A stretch of 64,000 nt of DNA from Streptomyces daqingensis (lineage in GTDB: Bacteria > Actinomycetota > Actinomycetes > Streptomycetales > Streptomycetaceae). Location: positions 275,979-339,978 of the forward strand of contig NZ_BMMP01000006.1 of the NCBI RefSeq assembly GCF_014645895.1, written 5' to 3'. The stretch's first letter is position 1; each line of letters starts with the position of its first letter. The translations under genes were made by a program, and so were the position numbers. Of this stretch, positions 39,123-48,458 are shown in pieces. The notes under the pieces are model-generated. The model was not told the origin of the DNA and made no database searches. It saw nothing but the letters and a program-made list of their open reading frames with translations.

Positions 39123-39373
39123 CCGGCACTCCTCGGGTAGAGGGGCGCGCGTGGCCGCGTCCCCCGCCCCCGTCGGGGACACACGGAACGCGCGCCCCGC
39201 CGGACGCAGCACGTCCAAGGCCCGCGCACGCCGGAGGCGCCGCAGGCGGGAGGCTTCGACGGCCGGCGCCCCGGGCAGGCGTCCGCGGTGCCAGGCTCCG
39301 GCCCCGCGGGCCCGTCCGGGATCGCCCCGTTCCTCCCGGTGCGCGGCCTTCACCGGCGGTGTACAGAAGAGGT

Positions 39374-40486
39374 ATGGCGCTAAGTTTCGTTGATCTACGG
39401 CGGTCCCTGCGGGCGAGCCGGGCGGCGGTGCTCCTCCCGGTCGCACTGCTGATCACGATCGTGGTTGTCGACGTCCTCGCGCCTCCCCACATCCATCTCG
39501 GACCCCTGCTGGTCGCGGCGCCCGCGATCACGCCCGCCTTCGGCGGCCCCCGCCTCACTGCCTTCGTCGCTGTGCTCGCGGTGGCGGCACAGGCGGTCAT
39601 CGCGCTGCTGCGCGACGAGCGCCAGCTCTTCTCGGCCAACCACCAGGCGCAGCTCGTCGCGCTGGTCGTGGTCGGCGCCAGCCTCGTGCTGTTCTGCCTG
39701 CTGCGCGAGCGGCGGAATCGGGAGCTGCGGCAGGTCCGCTACGTCTCCGAGACGGCTCAGCGCCTCATCCTCAGGCCGCTGCCCAGGAAGATCGGCCCGC
39801 TCAAGATCGCCTCTCTTTATCTCGCCGCGGATGCCGAAGCGCGTATCGGCGGGGACGTGTACGCGGCCGAGCGCACCGACTCCGGTACGCGCCTGCTCAT
39901 CGGCGACACCCGCGGCAAAGGCATGCCCACCGCCGCCGATGCCGCGCTGCTTCTCGACGCGTTCCACCTCGCGGGGCACCGCCAGGCGCCCCTCGACGCG
40001 CTGGCGGCGCATCTGAACAGCAGCGTCACGTGGAGCCTCGCCGACAGCACCGAGAGCGACGGGCCCGGCGAAAGCTTCATCACGGCCGCGATCCTCGAGA
40101 TCCCCGACGAGGACGAGACCGTCCGCATGGTCGACTGCGGTCACCCTCCGCCCATCGTCGTGCGCGACGGCCGCGTGTCCACCGTCGAGGCCCCCCGCCC
40201 GGCGCCCCCCATGGGCCTCGGCGAACTGTCCGCCGCGCACTTCCACGTGGAGGAGTTCACCCTCGGCGCCGGAGACAGGCTGCTGCTGTACACGGACGGC
40301 GTCACGGAGGCCCGCGGCCCGGAAGGGGCCTTCTATCCGCTGGCCGCACGCATGGGCAGCTGGACGGACTGCCACGTGGAGGCACTGCTGCACCACCTGA
40401 AGCGCGATCTGCTCGCCCACACCGGCGGGCGGCTCGGGGACGACGCAGCCCTCGTCGCGGTGGAGCGGCAGCGGACCTCCGCGTAG
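39374..40486 (+). CDS. Membrane-anchored PP2C/SpoIIE-type serine phosphatase
   Basis: A 370-residue protein. Three hydrophobic segments fill the first 110 residues (RAAVLLPVALLITIVVVDVLA and two more). A C-terminal SpoIIE/RsbU-type phosphatase domain starts near residue 145. Metal-binding motifs are ARIGGDVYAAE, IGDTRGKGMPTA, MVDCGHPPPIV, LLLYTDGVTEAR and GDDAALVAVE. Such enzymes dephosphorylate anti-anti-sigma factors in partner-switching networks. No sensory PAS or GAF domain is present. The same reading frame is open far upstream, but the ATG at 39374 begins the homologous part. An anti-sigma-like ATPase lies 12 kb away, and no direct partner is adjacent. Confidence 0.9.
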   Translation: MALSFVDLRRSLRASRAAVLLPVALLITIVVVDVLAPPHIHLGPLLVAAPAITPAFGGPRLTAFVAVLAVAAQAVIALLRDERQLFSANHQAQLVALVVVGASLVLFCLLRERRNRELRQVRYVSETAQRLILRPLPRKIGPLKIASLYLAADAEARIGGDVYAAERTDSGTRLLIGDTRGKGMPTAADAALLLDAFHLAGHRQAPLDALAAHLNSSVTWSLADSTESDGPGESFITAAILEIPDEDETVRMVDCGHPPPIVVRDGRVSTVEAPRPAPPMGLGELSAAHFHVEEFTLGAGDRLLLYTDGVTEARGPEGAFYPLAARMGSWTDCHVEALLHHLKRDLLAHTGGRLGDDAALVAVERQRTSA

Positions 40487-40532
40487 TGGCCCCGCTCGCC
40501 GGGCCGGGTGCGCGCGGGGGCGGCCCGTACGG

Positions 40533-40964
40533 GTGCTCACCGGCGCCGGCGGGGACCCCACCGGCAGCGTGCACGTGGTCGACCTGCCCGGCCCGGAGGC
40601 CGCCCGTGCCTTCGCCTTCGACGAGCCGGGATACCAGACGGGCGTGTACCGGGACGTGCTCCTGCGGCGGTGGCGCAACCTGCTCGGTCACACGATGTGG
40701 GACTTCCCCGGCGGGCGGAGCGGCGGGAGCCGCTGTCTGGTGCTCGGCCTCGGCGCGGGCGAGGCCGCCGACACCGCCGTACCGCCCGACCGGGACGAGC
40801 TGATCGCGTACGGGCCACTGCTGTCCGACGACGGAGGCACCTGGGTGGGCACCGCCGTACTGCTCCGGGCGCCGGGTGGTGCGGCGGCGCGCGCCGTCCT
40901 CACTCCGGACGCCTACGCGGAAGTCGGCGTGCACAGCTGGCAGTTCGGGGGGCGCCCCTCCTGA
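40533..40964 (+). pseudogene. YciI-family gene lacking its 5' end
   Basis: A frame of 144 codons matches the middle and end of a two-domain actinomycete YciI-like protein: GSVHVVDLPGPEAARAFAFDEPGYQTGVYRDVLLRRWRNLLGHTMWDF, then RDELIAYGPLLSDDGGTW and VGVHSWQFGGRP. Full-length relatives begin with about 40 further residues forming the first strand and helix. Here that part is missing: the frame begins with non-conserved Arg/Gly-rich sequence directly after the phosphatase stop codon, and the first start is a GTG without SD. The second repeat appears intact. I read it as a truncated, probably non-functional gene. The family has no settled function. Confidence 0.55.
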
Positions 40965-41261
40965 CCGGGGCGTCCGTCCGGCGGCGGCGGACCCGGGGCG
41001 GGGAAGCGGAGGGCGGCCGCGCACCGGGACGGGAGTGGCCGGTGCGACCGAAGGAGCTGCTGTGTGGGTCTCGTCTCCGTACCGCAAACCCGTCTTCGTG
41101 GCCGCTGGGGCCGTGGGTACGGTGGGGCCGCAAGCGCACTGGGCCACTCGGCGCCGTCGTACCGCCACCGCTTCGGGCTGCGCGCGAGCCGGCCGCGTCT
41201 CCAGGGATCCGTGCGCGCAGCGAGACTTTCGGAACGCACCGACGAACGATCCCGAGAGGCC
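40965..41261. other. Gene-free spacer before the methyltransferase gene
   Basis: About 300 bases with no coding signal that I trust on either strand. It presumably holds the promoter of the methyltransferase gene. No clear hairpin is seen. Confidence 0.4.
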
Positions 41262-41945
41262 ATGAGTTTGACGAGCGAGACCGGCACCATGCTCCGCGAG
41301 TTCCTGCGGTCGCCCATCGACACCGGCGCAGTGGCCCCCAGCTCCCGCAGACTCGCCGAAGCCGTGACGGCCCCCGTACCGGAACGCGGGGACCCCGTGG
41401 TGGTGGAGCTCGGTCCTGGCACGGGTGCCTTCACCGGAACCATCCAGGAGCAGCTGCGCGGACGCGGACGCCATCTCGCGATAGAGATCAACCCGCAGCT
41501 GGCCGGCAGGCTCAGCGACCGCTTCCCGCGTGTCGAGGTGCTCAACGCCCAGGCCGCACAGCTTCCGCAGCTGCTCGCAGAGCGGGGCCATGACAGGGCC
41601 GACGTCGTCGTCAGCGGCCTGCCCTGGGCCTCGTTCCCGCGGACAGTGCAGTCGGAGACCCTCTCGGCCATCAGCCGGGTGCTGGCGCCGGAGGGCGCCT
41701 TCACCACGTTCGGATACCTGCACGCGAGGCGCCTCGCTCCGGCGCTCCGCTTCCGGCGCATGCTCCACGAGGCGTTCGAGGAAGTCGTCGCGGGCCGCAC
41801 CGTGTGGGGCAATCTGCCGCCCGCGCTCGTCTACCACGGCAGGCGTGCGCGCAAGGCGGCTCCCCTCCTCGGCGCCGCCTCCGGCGGCCCCTCCCCCGTG
41901 GGTCTCGCGCCGTTCCCCCGCCGGCACTCCCCGTCGGCCGGCTGA
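41262..41945 (+). CDS. PmtA-like SAM-dependent methyltransferase
   Basis: A 227-residue class I methyltransferase related to phospholipid N-methyltransferases and KsgA-like enzymes. The SAM-binding motif I is VVVELGPGTGAFT and motif II HLAIEIN. VVSGLPWASFP takes the place of the usual NLPY-like motif IV. The N-terminal FLRSPIDTGAVAPSSRRLAEAV and the C-terminal RTVWGNLPPALVYHGRR are typical of the PmtA-like group. The substrate may be phosphatidylethanolamine or another lipid amine. I chose the ATG with a nearby GAGAGG; a longer frame upstream is not conserved. It stands alone. Confidence 0.83.
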   Translation: MSLTSETGTMLREFLRSPIDTGAVAPSSRRLAEAVTAPVPERGDPVVVELGPGTGAFTGTIQEQLRGRGRHLAIEINPQLAGRLSDRFPRVEVLNAQAAQLPQLLAERGHDRADVVVSGLPWASFPRTVQSETLSAISRVLAPEGAFTTFGYLHARRLAPALRFRRMLHEAFEEVVAGRTVWGNLPPALVYHGRRARKAAPLLGAASGGPSPVGLAPFPRRHSPSAG

Positions 41946-42336
41946 GCGCCCGGACGGCACCGCGCGTATGCCGGCACGCCGTATCCGTGCGGTACGAGTC
42001 CCCTCCCCGGGGCGCCGTCCACATCCGGCCGCGGAGCGGCACGACCTTCCCTTCCCGACCGGCCACGAGCCGCGCCGCGCACCGGACCGCACGCGGGCGT
42101 CCCCGGCGGCGGGGGCGGACGGCCGCGGCGCGCCCTCCGGGAGCCCCCCGCAGTCCGGAGGGGGAACGGAGCCCTCCGGAGCAGGCGGAAGCAGGCGCGA
42201 TCGCCGTCGGTCCGGGCCGGATCACACCCCGTCCGGGCATGTAGAACTCTCCGGGCGGCACGGCTCCCCGCACCGGGGCAGCCGGCGGACGCCCTCGCCG
42301 GACCACGGAACGATCACGACGAGGAGAGCAGTGGGA
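41946..42336. other. Gene-free region upstream of the sugar-binding lipoprotein gene
   Basis: 391 bases without a convincing gene. The left part is very G/C-rich. The last 100 bases presumably carry the promoter of the lipoprotein gene. I found no copy of the CGTTTAAC half site seen at the nearby LacI-type promoter. Confidence 0.4.
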
Positions 42337-43689
42337 ATGTCCTTACTCGAAGGAAGAGCGGCACGCGGCACGGCGGCGGCCGTCGCGCTCGCGGGCATGC
42401 TGACGGCGTGCGGCCTGGACGAGGGCCCGCCCGACGAGCGCGTCGTCCGGGTGCTGATGGTCGACAACCCGCAGATGCAGGAGCTGGAGAAGCTCACAGC
42501 CCGCCACTTCACGAAGAGGACGGGCATCGAGGTCGACTTCACGCCTCTGCCCGAGAACGAGGTGCGGAAGCACATACACGACGACTTCTCCGCGCAGTCC
42601 GGCCGCTACGACGTCGCCACCGTCAGCAACTTCGAGACGGAGACCTACGCCGACCGCGGCTGGCTGAAACCGCTCGACCCGTACATAGCGGAGGACCAAG
42701 CGTTCGACCAGTCCGACATCCTGCTCCCGCTGCAGCTCTCCCTCAGCGGCGGGGACGGCAAGGTCTACGCGGAGCCGTTCTACGGCGAGTCGTCCTTCCT
42801 GATGTACCGCAAGGACGTCTTCGAGCAGCTCGGCCTGGAGATGCCCGCCCGGCCCACCTGGAAGGACGTGGCCGAGCTGGCCGAGAAGGCCGACCGGCCG
42901 GAGAAGGGCATGACCGGGATCTGCCTGCGCGGGCTCCCCGGGTGGGGCGAGATGACCGCCCCGTTCACCACCGTCGTGAACACCTTCGGCGGCACCTGGT
43001 TCGACAAGCGCTGGAACGCGCGTCTGACGTCCCCCGCGTTCAGGAAGGCCGCGGAGTTCTACGTCGGTCTCGTACGCGAGTCCGGCGAGCCGGACCCGTC
43101 CCGTACCGGGTACGCCGACTGCCTGCGCAACATGAAGCGCGGCAAGTCCGCCATGTGGTACGACGCGACCGCCGGGGCCGGTTCCCTGGAGGCCGCCACG
43201 TCGCCCGTCAGGGGCAAGATGGGGTACGTGCCCGCTCCGGTCGAGAAGACCCGCTCCTCCGGGTGGCTCTACACCTGGGCATGGGGCATCCAGAAGTCGT
43301 CGGACAGGCCCGGCGACGCGTGGAAGTTCATCTCCTGGGCCTCCAGCAAGGAGTACGAGGCCCTCGTCGGCCGCGAGTTCGGCTGGGCCAACGTGCCCGC
43401 TGGCAAGCGGAGTTCGACGTACGACCGGCCCCAGTACAGGAAGGCCGCGGGCGCCTTCGCCGAGGTCACCGAGGAGGCCATCCGCGACGCGGACCCGCGG
43501 AGCCCGGGCGTGCAGGAACGTCCCGCCCCGGGCATCCAGTTCGTCGGCGTCCCCGAGTTCACGGCCCTGGGCGACAAGGTCTCCGAGGAGCTGAGCGCGG
43601 CCATCGCGGGCGAACAGAGCGTCGACGACGCGCTGCGCAAGGGGCAGCGGGAGGCGGAGAGGGTCGGCGCCGGGCACAGGAAGCGCTGA
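42337..43689 (+). CDS. Sugar ABC transporter substrate-binding lipoprotein (family 1), solitary
   Basis: A 450-residue solute-binding protein. The signal VALAGMLTACG ends in a lipobox with Cys25. RVLMVDNPQMQELEKLTARHFTKRTGIEVDFTPLPENEVRKHI and YGESSFLMYRKDVFEQLGLEMPARPTWKDV follow the family-1 pattern, nearest in flavour to polyol/mannitol-type binding proteins. GAGGAG precedes the ATG by ten bases; an in-frame GTG six bases upstream is an alternative. No permease or ATPase genes follow: the next gene is convergent. It may work with permeases elsewhere or borrow those of the divergent sugar operon 4 kb away. Confidence 0.88.
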   Translation: MSLLEGRAARGTAAAVALAGMLTACGLDEGPPDERVVRVLMVDNPQMQELEKLTARHFTKRTGIEVDFTPLPENEVRKHIHDDFSAQSGRYDVATVSNFETETYADRGWLKPLDPYIAEDQAFDQSDILLPLQLSLSGGDGKVYAEPFYGESSFLMYRKDVFEQLGLEMPARPTWKDVAELAEKADRPEKGMTGICLRGLPGWGEMTAPFTTVVNTFGGTWFDKRWNARLTSPAFRKAAEFYVGLVRESGEPDPSRTGYADCLRNMKRGKSAMWYDATAGAGSLEAATSPVRGKMGYVPAPVEKTRSSGWLYTWAWGIQKSSDRPGDAWKFISWASSKEYEALVGREFGWANVPAGKRSSTYDRPQYRKAAGAFAEVTEEAIRDADPRSPGVQERPAPGIQFVGVPEFTALGDKVSEELSAAIAGEQSVDDALRKGQREAERVGAGHRKR

Positions 43690-43725
43690 CCCTCCCCTCT
43701 ACGCGCGGGATGCGCGGTGCCGCGG

Positions 43726-44967
43726 TCACCAGTCGTGCACGGTGCCGTCCGCGAGCCGGTTCACGGGCAGGTACGCGGGCTCGTACGGGAAGCTGCCCGC
43801 CGCGTCCAGGTCGAGTTCGACCCCCAGACCCGGGGTGTCCGACGGATGCAGCAGGCCGTCCTCGAAGGTGTAGGAAGTGCGGAAGACCTCCAGGGAGTCC
43901 GGCGAGTGGCGCATGTACTCCTGGATGCCGAAGTTGTGCACGGCGAGGCCGAGATGGAGCTGCGCCGCCATGCCCACGGGGGAGATGTCCGTCGGGCCGT
44001 GCATGCCGGAGCGGATGCCGTACACGGCCGCCATGTCGAGCAGCTTCTTCATGGCGGTGACACCCCCTGTGTGGGTGACCGCGGAGCGCACGTAGTCGAT
44101 CAGCCGCTCGGCGAGCAGCGTGGTGTAGTCGTGCACCGAGTTGAAGACCTCGCCGATGGCCAGCGGCGTCGTGGTGTGCTGCCGGATCAGCCGCAGCGCC
44201 GCCTGGTCCTCGCCGGGGGTGGCGTCCTCCAGCCAGAACAGGTCGTACGGTTCGAGCGACTTGCCCAGCTTCGCCGCCTGGATCGGCGTCATCCGGTGAT
44301 GCCCGTCGTGCAGCAGCGGCAGTTCGGGCCCGAACTCCTCGCGGACCGCTTCGAACACGGACGGCACGTGGCGCAGGTACGCCCGGGTGTCCCAGGTCTC
44401 CTCCACCGGCAGCACCGGCCCCCCGGTCACGCGGCGCGCGGGCTCGTAGTCGTAGCGCTCGCCCGAGCCCGCCGCGGAGGACGCCACTCCGTAGACCGAG
44501 TCGAGTCCGGGGATGCCGGTCTGCACGCGGATGGCGCGGTAGCCGTCCGCCAGGTGGGCCCGTACGGAGTCGAGGAGTTCGGGCACGTCGCGGCCCGACG
44601 CGTGACCGTAGGCGAGCGCGCCGCGGCGGCTCGCGCCGCCCAGCAGCTGGTACAGCGGCATGCCGGCCGCCTTGGCCTTGATGTCCCACAGGGCCGTGTC
44701 GACGGCGGCGATCGCGGCCATGGTGACGGGGCCGCGCCGCCAGTACGCGCCGCGGTAGAGGTACTGCCAGGTGTCCTCGATGTTGCGGGCGTCCCGTCCG
44801 ATCAGCAGCGGCGCCACGTGGTCGCGCAGGTAGGAGGCGACGGCGAGCTCGCGGCCGTTGAGAGTGGCGTCGCCCAGACCGGTGACGCCGTCGGCGGTCA
44901 CCAGTCGCAGGGTGACGAAGTTGCGCCCCGGGCTGGTCACGACGGTCTCGGCGGACTCGATGTTCAT
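43726..44967 (-). CDS. D-mannonate dehydratase-type enolase superfamily protein (ManD/RspA-like)
   Basis: A 413-residue member of the mannonate dehydratase (ManD) subgroup of the enolase superfamily. Mg ligands are Asp221 in LLHDGHH, Glu247 in WLEDATP and Glu273 in AIGEVFNS. Catalytic candidates are Arg147 and Tyr159, His223, and His323 in [10 protein letters not shown]. These match the family's catalytic set. Enzymes of this group dehydrate D-mannonate or D-gluconate to 2-keto-3-deoxy-gluconate, some with low efficiency. The ATG follows AGGAG. It is 58 bp downstream of the glycosidase gene in the same operon, under the divergent promoter with the likely LacI operators. Confidence 0.9.
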   Translation of the reverse strand: MNIESAETVVTSPGRNFVTLRLVTADGVTGLGDATLNGRELAVASYLRDHVAPLLIGRDARNIEDTWQYLYRGAYWRRGPVTMAAIAAVDTALWDIKAKAAGMPLYQLLGGASRRGALAYGHASGRDVPELLDSVRAHLADGYRAIRVQTGIPGLDSVYGVASSAAGSGERYDYEPARRVTGGPVLPVEETWDTRAYLRHVPSVFEAVREEFGPELPLLHDGHHRMTPIQAAKLGKSLEPYDLFWLEDATPGEDQAALRLIRQHTTTPLAIGEVFNSVHDYTTLLAERLIDYVRSAVTHTGGVTAMKKLLDMAAVYGIRSGMHGPTDISPVGMAAQLHLGLAVHNFGIQEYMRHSPDSLEVFRTSYTFEDGLLHPSDTPGLGVELDLDAAGSFPYEPAYLPVNRLADGTVHDW

Positions 44968-45025
44968 CGTGGAGCTGCTCCTCTCCTCTTCGCGGCCGCG
45001 GCCGCCGGGCCGCGGCCGCGCGCCT

Positions 45026-46972
45026 TCAGGCTGTCAGTTCGGCGACGACGACGCCGTAGGGGGGCAGCTCCAGCCTGCCCAGAGGGCCTCCGTCCAGACC
45101 GGTCAGCGTGCCGGCCGTCACGCGCGGCTCCGCCGTCAGCGGCTCCTCGTGCTGGCTGACGAACCACACGAACCGCCGCCCGTCCTCATGCGACATCCGT
45201 CCCACCATGACGCGCGGATCGGCGACCGTGACGTCGGGAGAGGCGCCCGCTTCGGCCGCGAGCGCCGCGTACAGCCGCCACGTCGGCTCGGGGTTGACCC
45301 TGGGGGTGCGGGCCGCCATGTGCTCGACGGGGTAGGTGCACAGCACGAACGCGCCCTCGCCGGTCCGGTGCCGCAGCAGGGCGGGGCGCCCGTGCGCGTC
45401 CCGCGCGACGACCTCGGCGCCGTCCGGTTCGACGGGCAGGCAGGCGCGGGAGTTCTCGTTGCCGGCGACGGGGAAGACCAGCTCCTCGCCTGCCGCGATG
45501 CCGCCGAAGTCCCGCTCGAAGACCATGCGCACCGCGTCGTCCTCGATCGGGTCGGCCAGTCCGTACCGCAGCTTCTTGACCACGCCGAACGTCTCGTCCA
45601 GCTTGGGCCACCAGGGACCGCGCTGAGTGGCGTGCTCGCCTACGTAGAACGACGCGTAAACGGTCGCTCCGGCGTGCGCCAGGCGCCGCAGCTCGCTCCA
45701 GCCGGGCGCTGTGAGCTGCTTGGCCGACGGCAGCAGGTACAGCGCGCAGTCGTCGGGCAGCCCGTCCGCCTCACGTGCGACGCCGACGCCCAGGTCCGCC
45801 TCGCGGGCCGCCACGTAGGCCTGGCGGGTGTGGGCGAGGACGCAGGGGCCGTCCTCGGGCTCGGTGAACGGGTAGCGCTTCTCCAGGAACGAGGAGACGA
45901 CGATCGCCACGCGGGCGTCCGGACGCGACAGCCGGGCGGCGTCCGTGCGCTCCAGCACCTCCGTGAACCGCTTGACCTCCCGCAGCTGCTCCTTGGGACG
46001 GCCCTCGCAGTCGGTGAGGCCGAAGTGCATCTCGAACGGATGGTGGCTGTAGGGCTCCCGCTCCTCGAGGGCGTCGTAGTCGGTGTTGTTCCAGGGGATC
46101 CAGCCGGTGGCGCCGGCGAGCAGCGTGTTGTGCAGGGTCTGCCGGTAGTAGTGCGCGGCGTTCTCCGCCGAGACGTAGTCGGAGGTGAGCCCGAACTCCT
46201 CCATGATCACGGGCTTTCCGCCGATGTCGAGGAGTTCGCAGACGAAGGCGGCGCCGAGGTGCTGCCGGACGGCGTCGGTCTCCATGCGGTAGACGTGCGG
46301 CCCGTGGAAGTCGATCAGCGGCTCCAGTTCGCGGATGCGGAAGCCGTTGTCTTCGCCGGAGGTCTCGACGCCCCACGCGCCGTCGCCGATGGAGACCGGC
46401 TGCCGCGCGCCGGTGGAGCGGACCGCGTCGGTCATGGTCCTGGCCCAGGCGGCGACGGCCGCAGGGTCGAGGGTGCCGATGCCCCGCGAGGGCCAGTCCG
46501 CGTAGAGGGGGACCTCGTTCGTCAGCAGCCATCCGGCCACCGCGGGGTGGTCCTTCCACCGGGCGGTCGTCTCGCGCACGTACCACTCCTGCTGCGCGAC
46601 GAAGGAGGGGTCGCCGAAGACGTCCCGGCCGTCGCGCCACGCCGGGTCCCAGTTCTGCCCGGACATGTGGCCGACGAGGAACGTCGGAATGGTGTGCATG
46701 CCCAGCGCCTCGTGGCGGTCGAGGAAGTCGTCGTAGCGCTCCAGCATCACGGGGTCGAGGGTGTTCTCCCGCGGCATGAAGTCGGGCCAGTAGAAGAAGC
46801 TGCGCGTGAGGGTGATGCCGTGCTCGCGCATGGTGCGCAGTTCCTCGTCGACCACAACGGGGTCGTAGTCGCGCCACATGAGCGGACCGCCGGTGCGGGA
46901 CCAGTAGTTGACGCCGACCCAGAGCTGCGGCCGGCCCTCGGGAGTGGTGAGTTTCGCGGAGTTGCGCTGCAT
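45026..46972 (-). CDS. GH5-type glycoside hydrolase (beta-mannosidase/mannanase-like candidate)
   Basis: A 648-residue retaining glycosidase without a signal peptide, so probably cytoplasmic. A (beta/alpha)8 barrel covers about residues 15-340. The acid/base candidate is Glu153 in [12 protein letters not shown], and the nucleophile Glu259 in [31 protein letters not shown] is the barrel start. A further region of about 300 residues ([10 protein letters not shown] to the end) resembles the trimerisation-like and beta-sandwich parts of GH42/GH5_18 enzymes. Some GH5_18 enzymes act on beta-mannosides, which would fit the ManD gene after it, but beta-galactosidase activity cannot be excluded. It is the first gene of its operon, with the LacI-type operator upstream. 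Confidence 0.8.
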   Translation of the reverse strand: MQRNSAKLTTPEGRPQLWVGVNYWSRTGGPLMWRDYDPVVVDEELRTMREHGITLTRSFFYWPDFMPRENTLDPVMLERYDDFLDRHEALGMHTIPTFLVGHMSGQNWDPAWRDGRDVFGDPSFVAQQEWYVRETTARWKDHPAVAGWLLTNEVPLYADWPSRGIGTLDPAAVAAWARTMTDAVRSTGARQPVSIGDGAWGVETSGEDNGFRIRELEPLIDFHGPHVYRMETDAVRQHLGAAFVCELLDIGGKPVIMEEFGLTSDYVSAENAAHYYRQTLHNTLLAGATGWIPWNNTDYDALEEREPYSHHPFEMHFGLTDCEGRPKEQLREVKRFTEVLERTDAARLSRPDARVAIVVSSFLEKRYPFTEPEDGPCVLAHTRQAYVAAREADLGVGVAREADGLPDDCALYLLPSAKQLTAPGWSELRRLAHAGATVYASFYVGEHATQRGPWWPKLDETFGVVKKLRYGLADPIEDDAVRMVFERDFGGIAAGEELVFPVAGNENSRACLPVEPDGAEVVARDAHGRPALLRHRTGEGAFVLCTYPVEHMAARTPRVNPEPTWRLYAALAAEAGASPDVTVADPRVMVGRMSHEDGRRFVWFVSQHEEPLTAEPRVTAGTLTGLDGGPLGRLELPPYGVVVAELTA

Positions 46973-47025
46973 GCGCTGCCCTTCCCGTCCCGGCGGGACT
47001 GGATCTCGTACGGCTGAGCGGCACC

Positions 47026-47041
47026 GGTATATCGTTTAACC
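47026..47041. promoter_or_regulatory. LacI-type operator candidate O1 (glycosidase side)
   Basis: GGTATATCGTTTAACC is a 16-bp pseudo-palindrome with a central CG, typical of LacI-family sites. It lies about 60 bases upstream of the glycosidase start. It shares the half site CGTTTAAC with a second element 77 bp away. Confidence 0.6.
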
Positions 47042-47102
47042 GCCTTCGCTGTCGACCCATTGATACTCCTCCGAGGCACTGCTACGGTCCGCTGCCAGTC
47101 CA

Positions 47103-47118
47103 CGTAGAACGTTTAACT
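47103..47118. promoter_or_regulatory. LacI-type operator candidate O2 (transporter side)
   Basis: GTAGAACGTTTAAC has a central AACGTT core with GT/AC ends. It lies about 50 bases upstream of the sugar-binding protein start. With O1 it gives one site per divergent promoter, suiting joint repression by the LacI protein encoded at the end of the transporter operon. Confidence 0.65.
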
Positions 47119-47159
47119 GCTCTGGTACGGCGCTCGGGCGGACCGGAAGGAGAGAGCCG

Positions 47160-48443
47160 ATGAACCCTCGGTGGACGGCCTGCAGGTGCGCGGCCGCGGC
47201 GACGGTCCTGTCGGGGCTGCTCTCGGGCTGCGGAGGCCCGTTGGACCCGAAGACGGACGACCCCGGCACCCTCGTCGTCCACAGCAGCTTCTCCCCCGGA
47301 ACTCCCGGCGCCGACGTGTACGCCGCCTCCATAAGGGAGTTCGAACGCGAGAACCCGGGGACCGAGGTGAAGAACCTCTACAACCAGGGCGAGCTGTTCA
47401 ACGTGTTCGAGACCGCGCGGCTGGCGGACAAGGAAGCCGACGTGGTCCTCGTGAACCTCTACGACAAGTCCTTCTCCTGGACCGGACTGGGCGCCACCCT
47501 CCCCGTCAACGAGTACCTGAAGGAGTGGAACCTCACCGAGCGCGTACGCCCCTCCGCCCTCAAGGCGTGGACGGACCGCGAGGGCCGGGTCCGCGGCTTC
47601 CCGTGGTCGGGCTTCAGCTGGCCCGTCCTGTTCAACACCGACCTGCTGGCCAAGGCCGGCGTCGACGAGGTGCCCCGCACGCTGCCCGAACTGCGCGAGG
47701 CCGTCGAGGCCTTGCGCGCCGAGGGCATCACGCCCATGGCGATCGGCGGCAACGACTGGTCGGGCCAGAAGCTCCTGATGCAGATCATGCAGGGCTACAT
47801 GGAACCGCGGGTGGCCAGAAGGGTGTTCGCGAAAGCGGGCTACTGCGCCGAGCCGCAGGCGATGCGCGGGCTGAGACTGTTCACGGAGCTGCGGGACACT
47901 GGCCTGTTCGGCAAGGGAGCGCAGGGCTTCACCGCCGACGAGATGAACGCCGAGTACTTCGGCGAGCGCGCCGCCATGATGTCCGCGCTCACCTCGACCA
48001 TCGCCTCGGTGCCGGAGAAGGTCGCCGAGCACACGGAGGCCGGAGGCCTGCCGATGCCCGCGGACGGCCAGTACGGGAAGCCCTCGGTCTACACGGGCGA
48101 CACCTCCACCGGCATCTGGATCACGCCCAACGGGCGGGAGAAGATCGACAAGGTGGAGAAGTTCGTGAAGTTCTTCTACCGCAAGAAGTCGGTCCAGCAC
48201 TTCGTCGACGACAGCGGGTTCAAGCTCGGCCTGCGCGACCAGAAGGGCTCGGCCGGCTTCCCGCTCGTCACCGAGTCGAACGAGGTCTCCGAAGGGGACG
48301 ACGTCGCGCGGGTGGTGATGCCCGACAGCCACGTCCCCGCCGCCGCGTCGGCACCCCTGAACCGGGCGACGTCCATCGCCTTCTCCCCGGGCGCGAGTCC
48401 GCAGCGGATCTGCCGCGCCCTCGACGTCGCCTACAAGAGCTGA
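47160..48443 (+). CDS. Sugar ABC transporter substrate-binding lipoprotein
   Basis: A 427-residue family-1 solute-binding protein. The lipobox LLSGC places the anchored cysteine at residue 24. TLVVHSSFSPGTPGADVYAASIREFERENPGTEVKNLYNQGELFNVFETARLADKEADVVLVNLYD is the typical start of the mature protein, and IGGNDWSGQKLLMQIMQGYMEP a ligand-region candidate. AAGGAG precedes the ATG. It is the first gene of a binding protein/permease/permease/LacI operon, divergent from the glycosidase and ManD genes. The ligand is probably the oligosaccharide or glycoside that the glycosidase cleaves. The operon has no ATPase gene; streptomycetes usually share an MsiK-type ATPase among such importers. Confidence 0.92.
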   Translation: MNPRWTACRCAAAATVLSGLLSGCGGPLDPKTDDPGTLVVHSSFSPGTPGADVYAASIREFERENPGTEVKNLYNQGELFNVFETARLADKEADVVLVNLYDKSFSWTGLGATLPVNEYLKEWNLTERVRPSALKAWTDREGRVRGFPWSGFSWPVLFNTDLLAKAGVDEVPRTLPELREAVEALRAEGITPMAIGGNDWSGQKLLMQIMQGYMEPRVARRVFAKAGYCAEPQAMRGLRLFTELRDTGLFGKGAQGFTADEMNAEYFGERAAMMSALTSTIASVPEKVAEHTEAGGLPMPADGQYGKPSVYTGDTSTGIWITPNGREKIDKVEKFVKFFYRKKSVQHFVDDSGFKLGLRDQKGSAGFPLVTESNEVSEGDDVARVVMPDSHVPAAASAPLNRATSIAFSPGASPQRICRALDVAYKS

Positions 48444-48458
48444 GGGATGAGGACCGAC

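Noticed and set aside
38360..40486. One continuous open frame from the membrane segment to the end of the PP2C phosphatase
   Set aside because: The middle portion (38684 to 39373) is non-conserved Arg/Pro-rich sequence overlapping the second half of the split gene. The phosphatase begins at 39374.
42337..43689. Assigning the solitary sugar-binding protein to the ManD/glycosidase operon
   Set aside because: It is convergent with ManD, has its own upstream region, and no LacI-type half site was found there.
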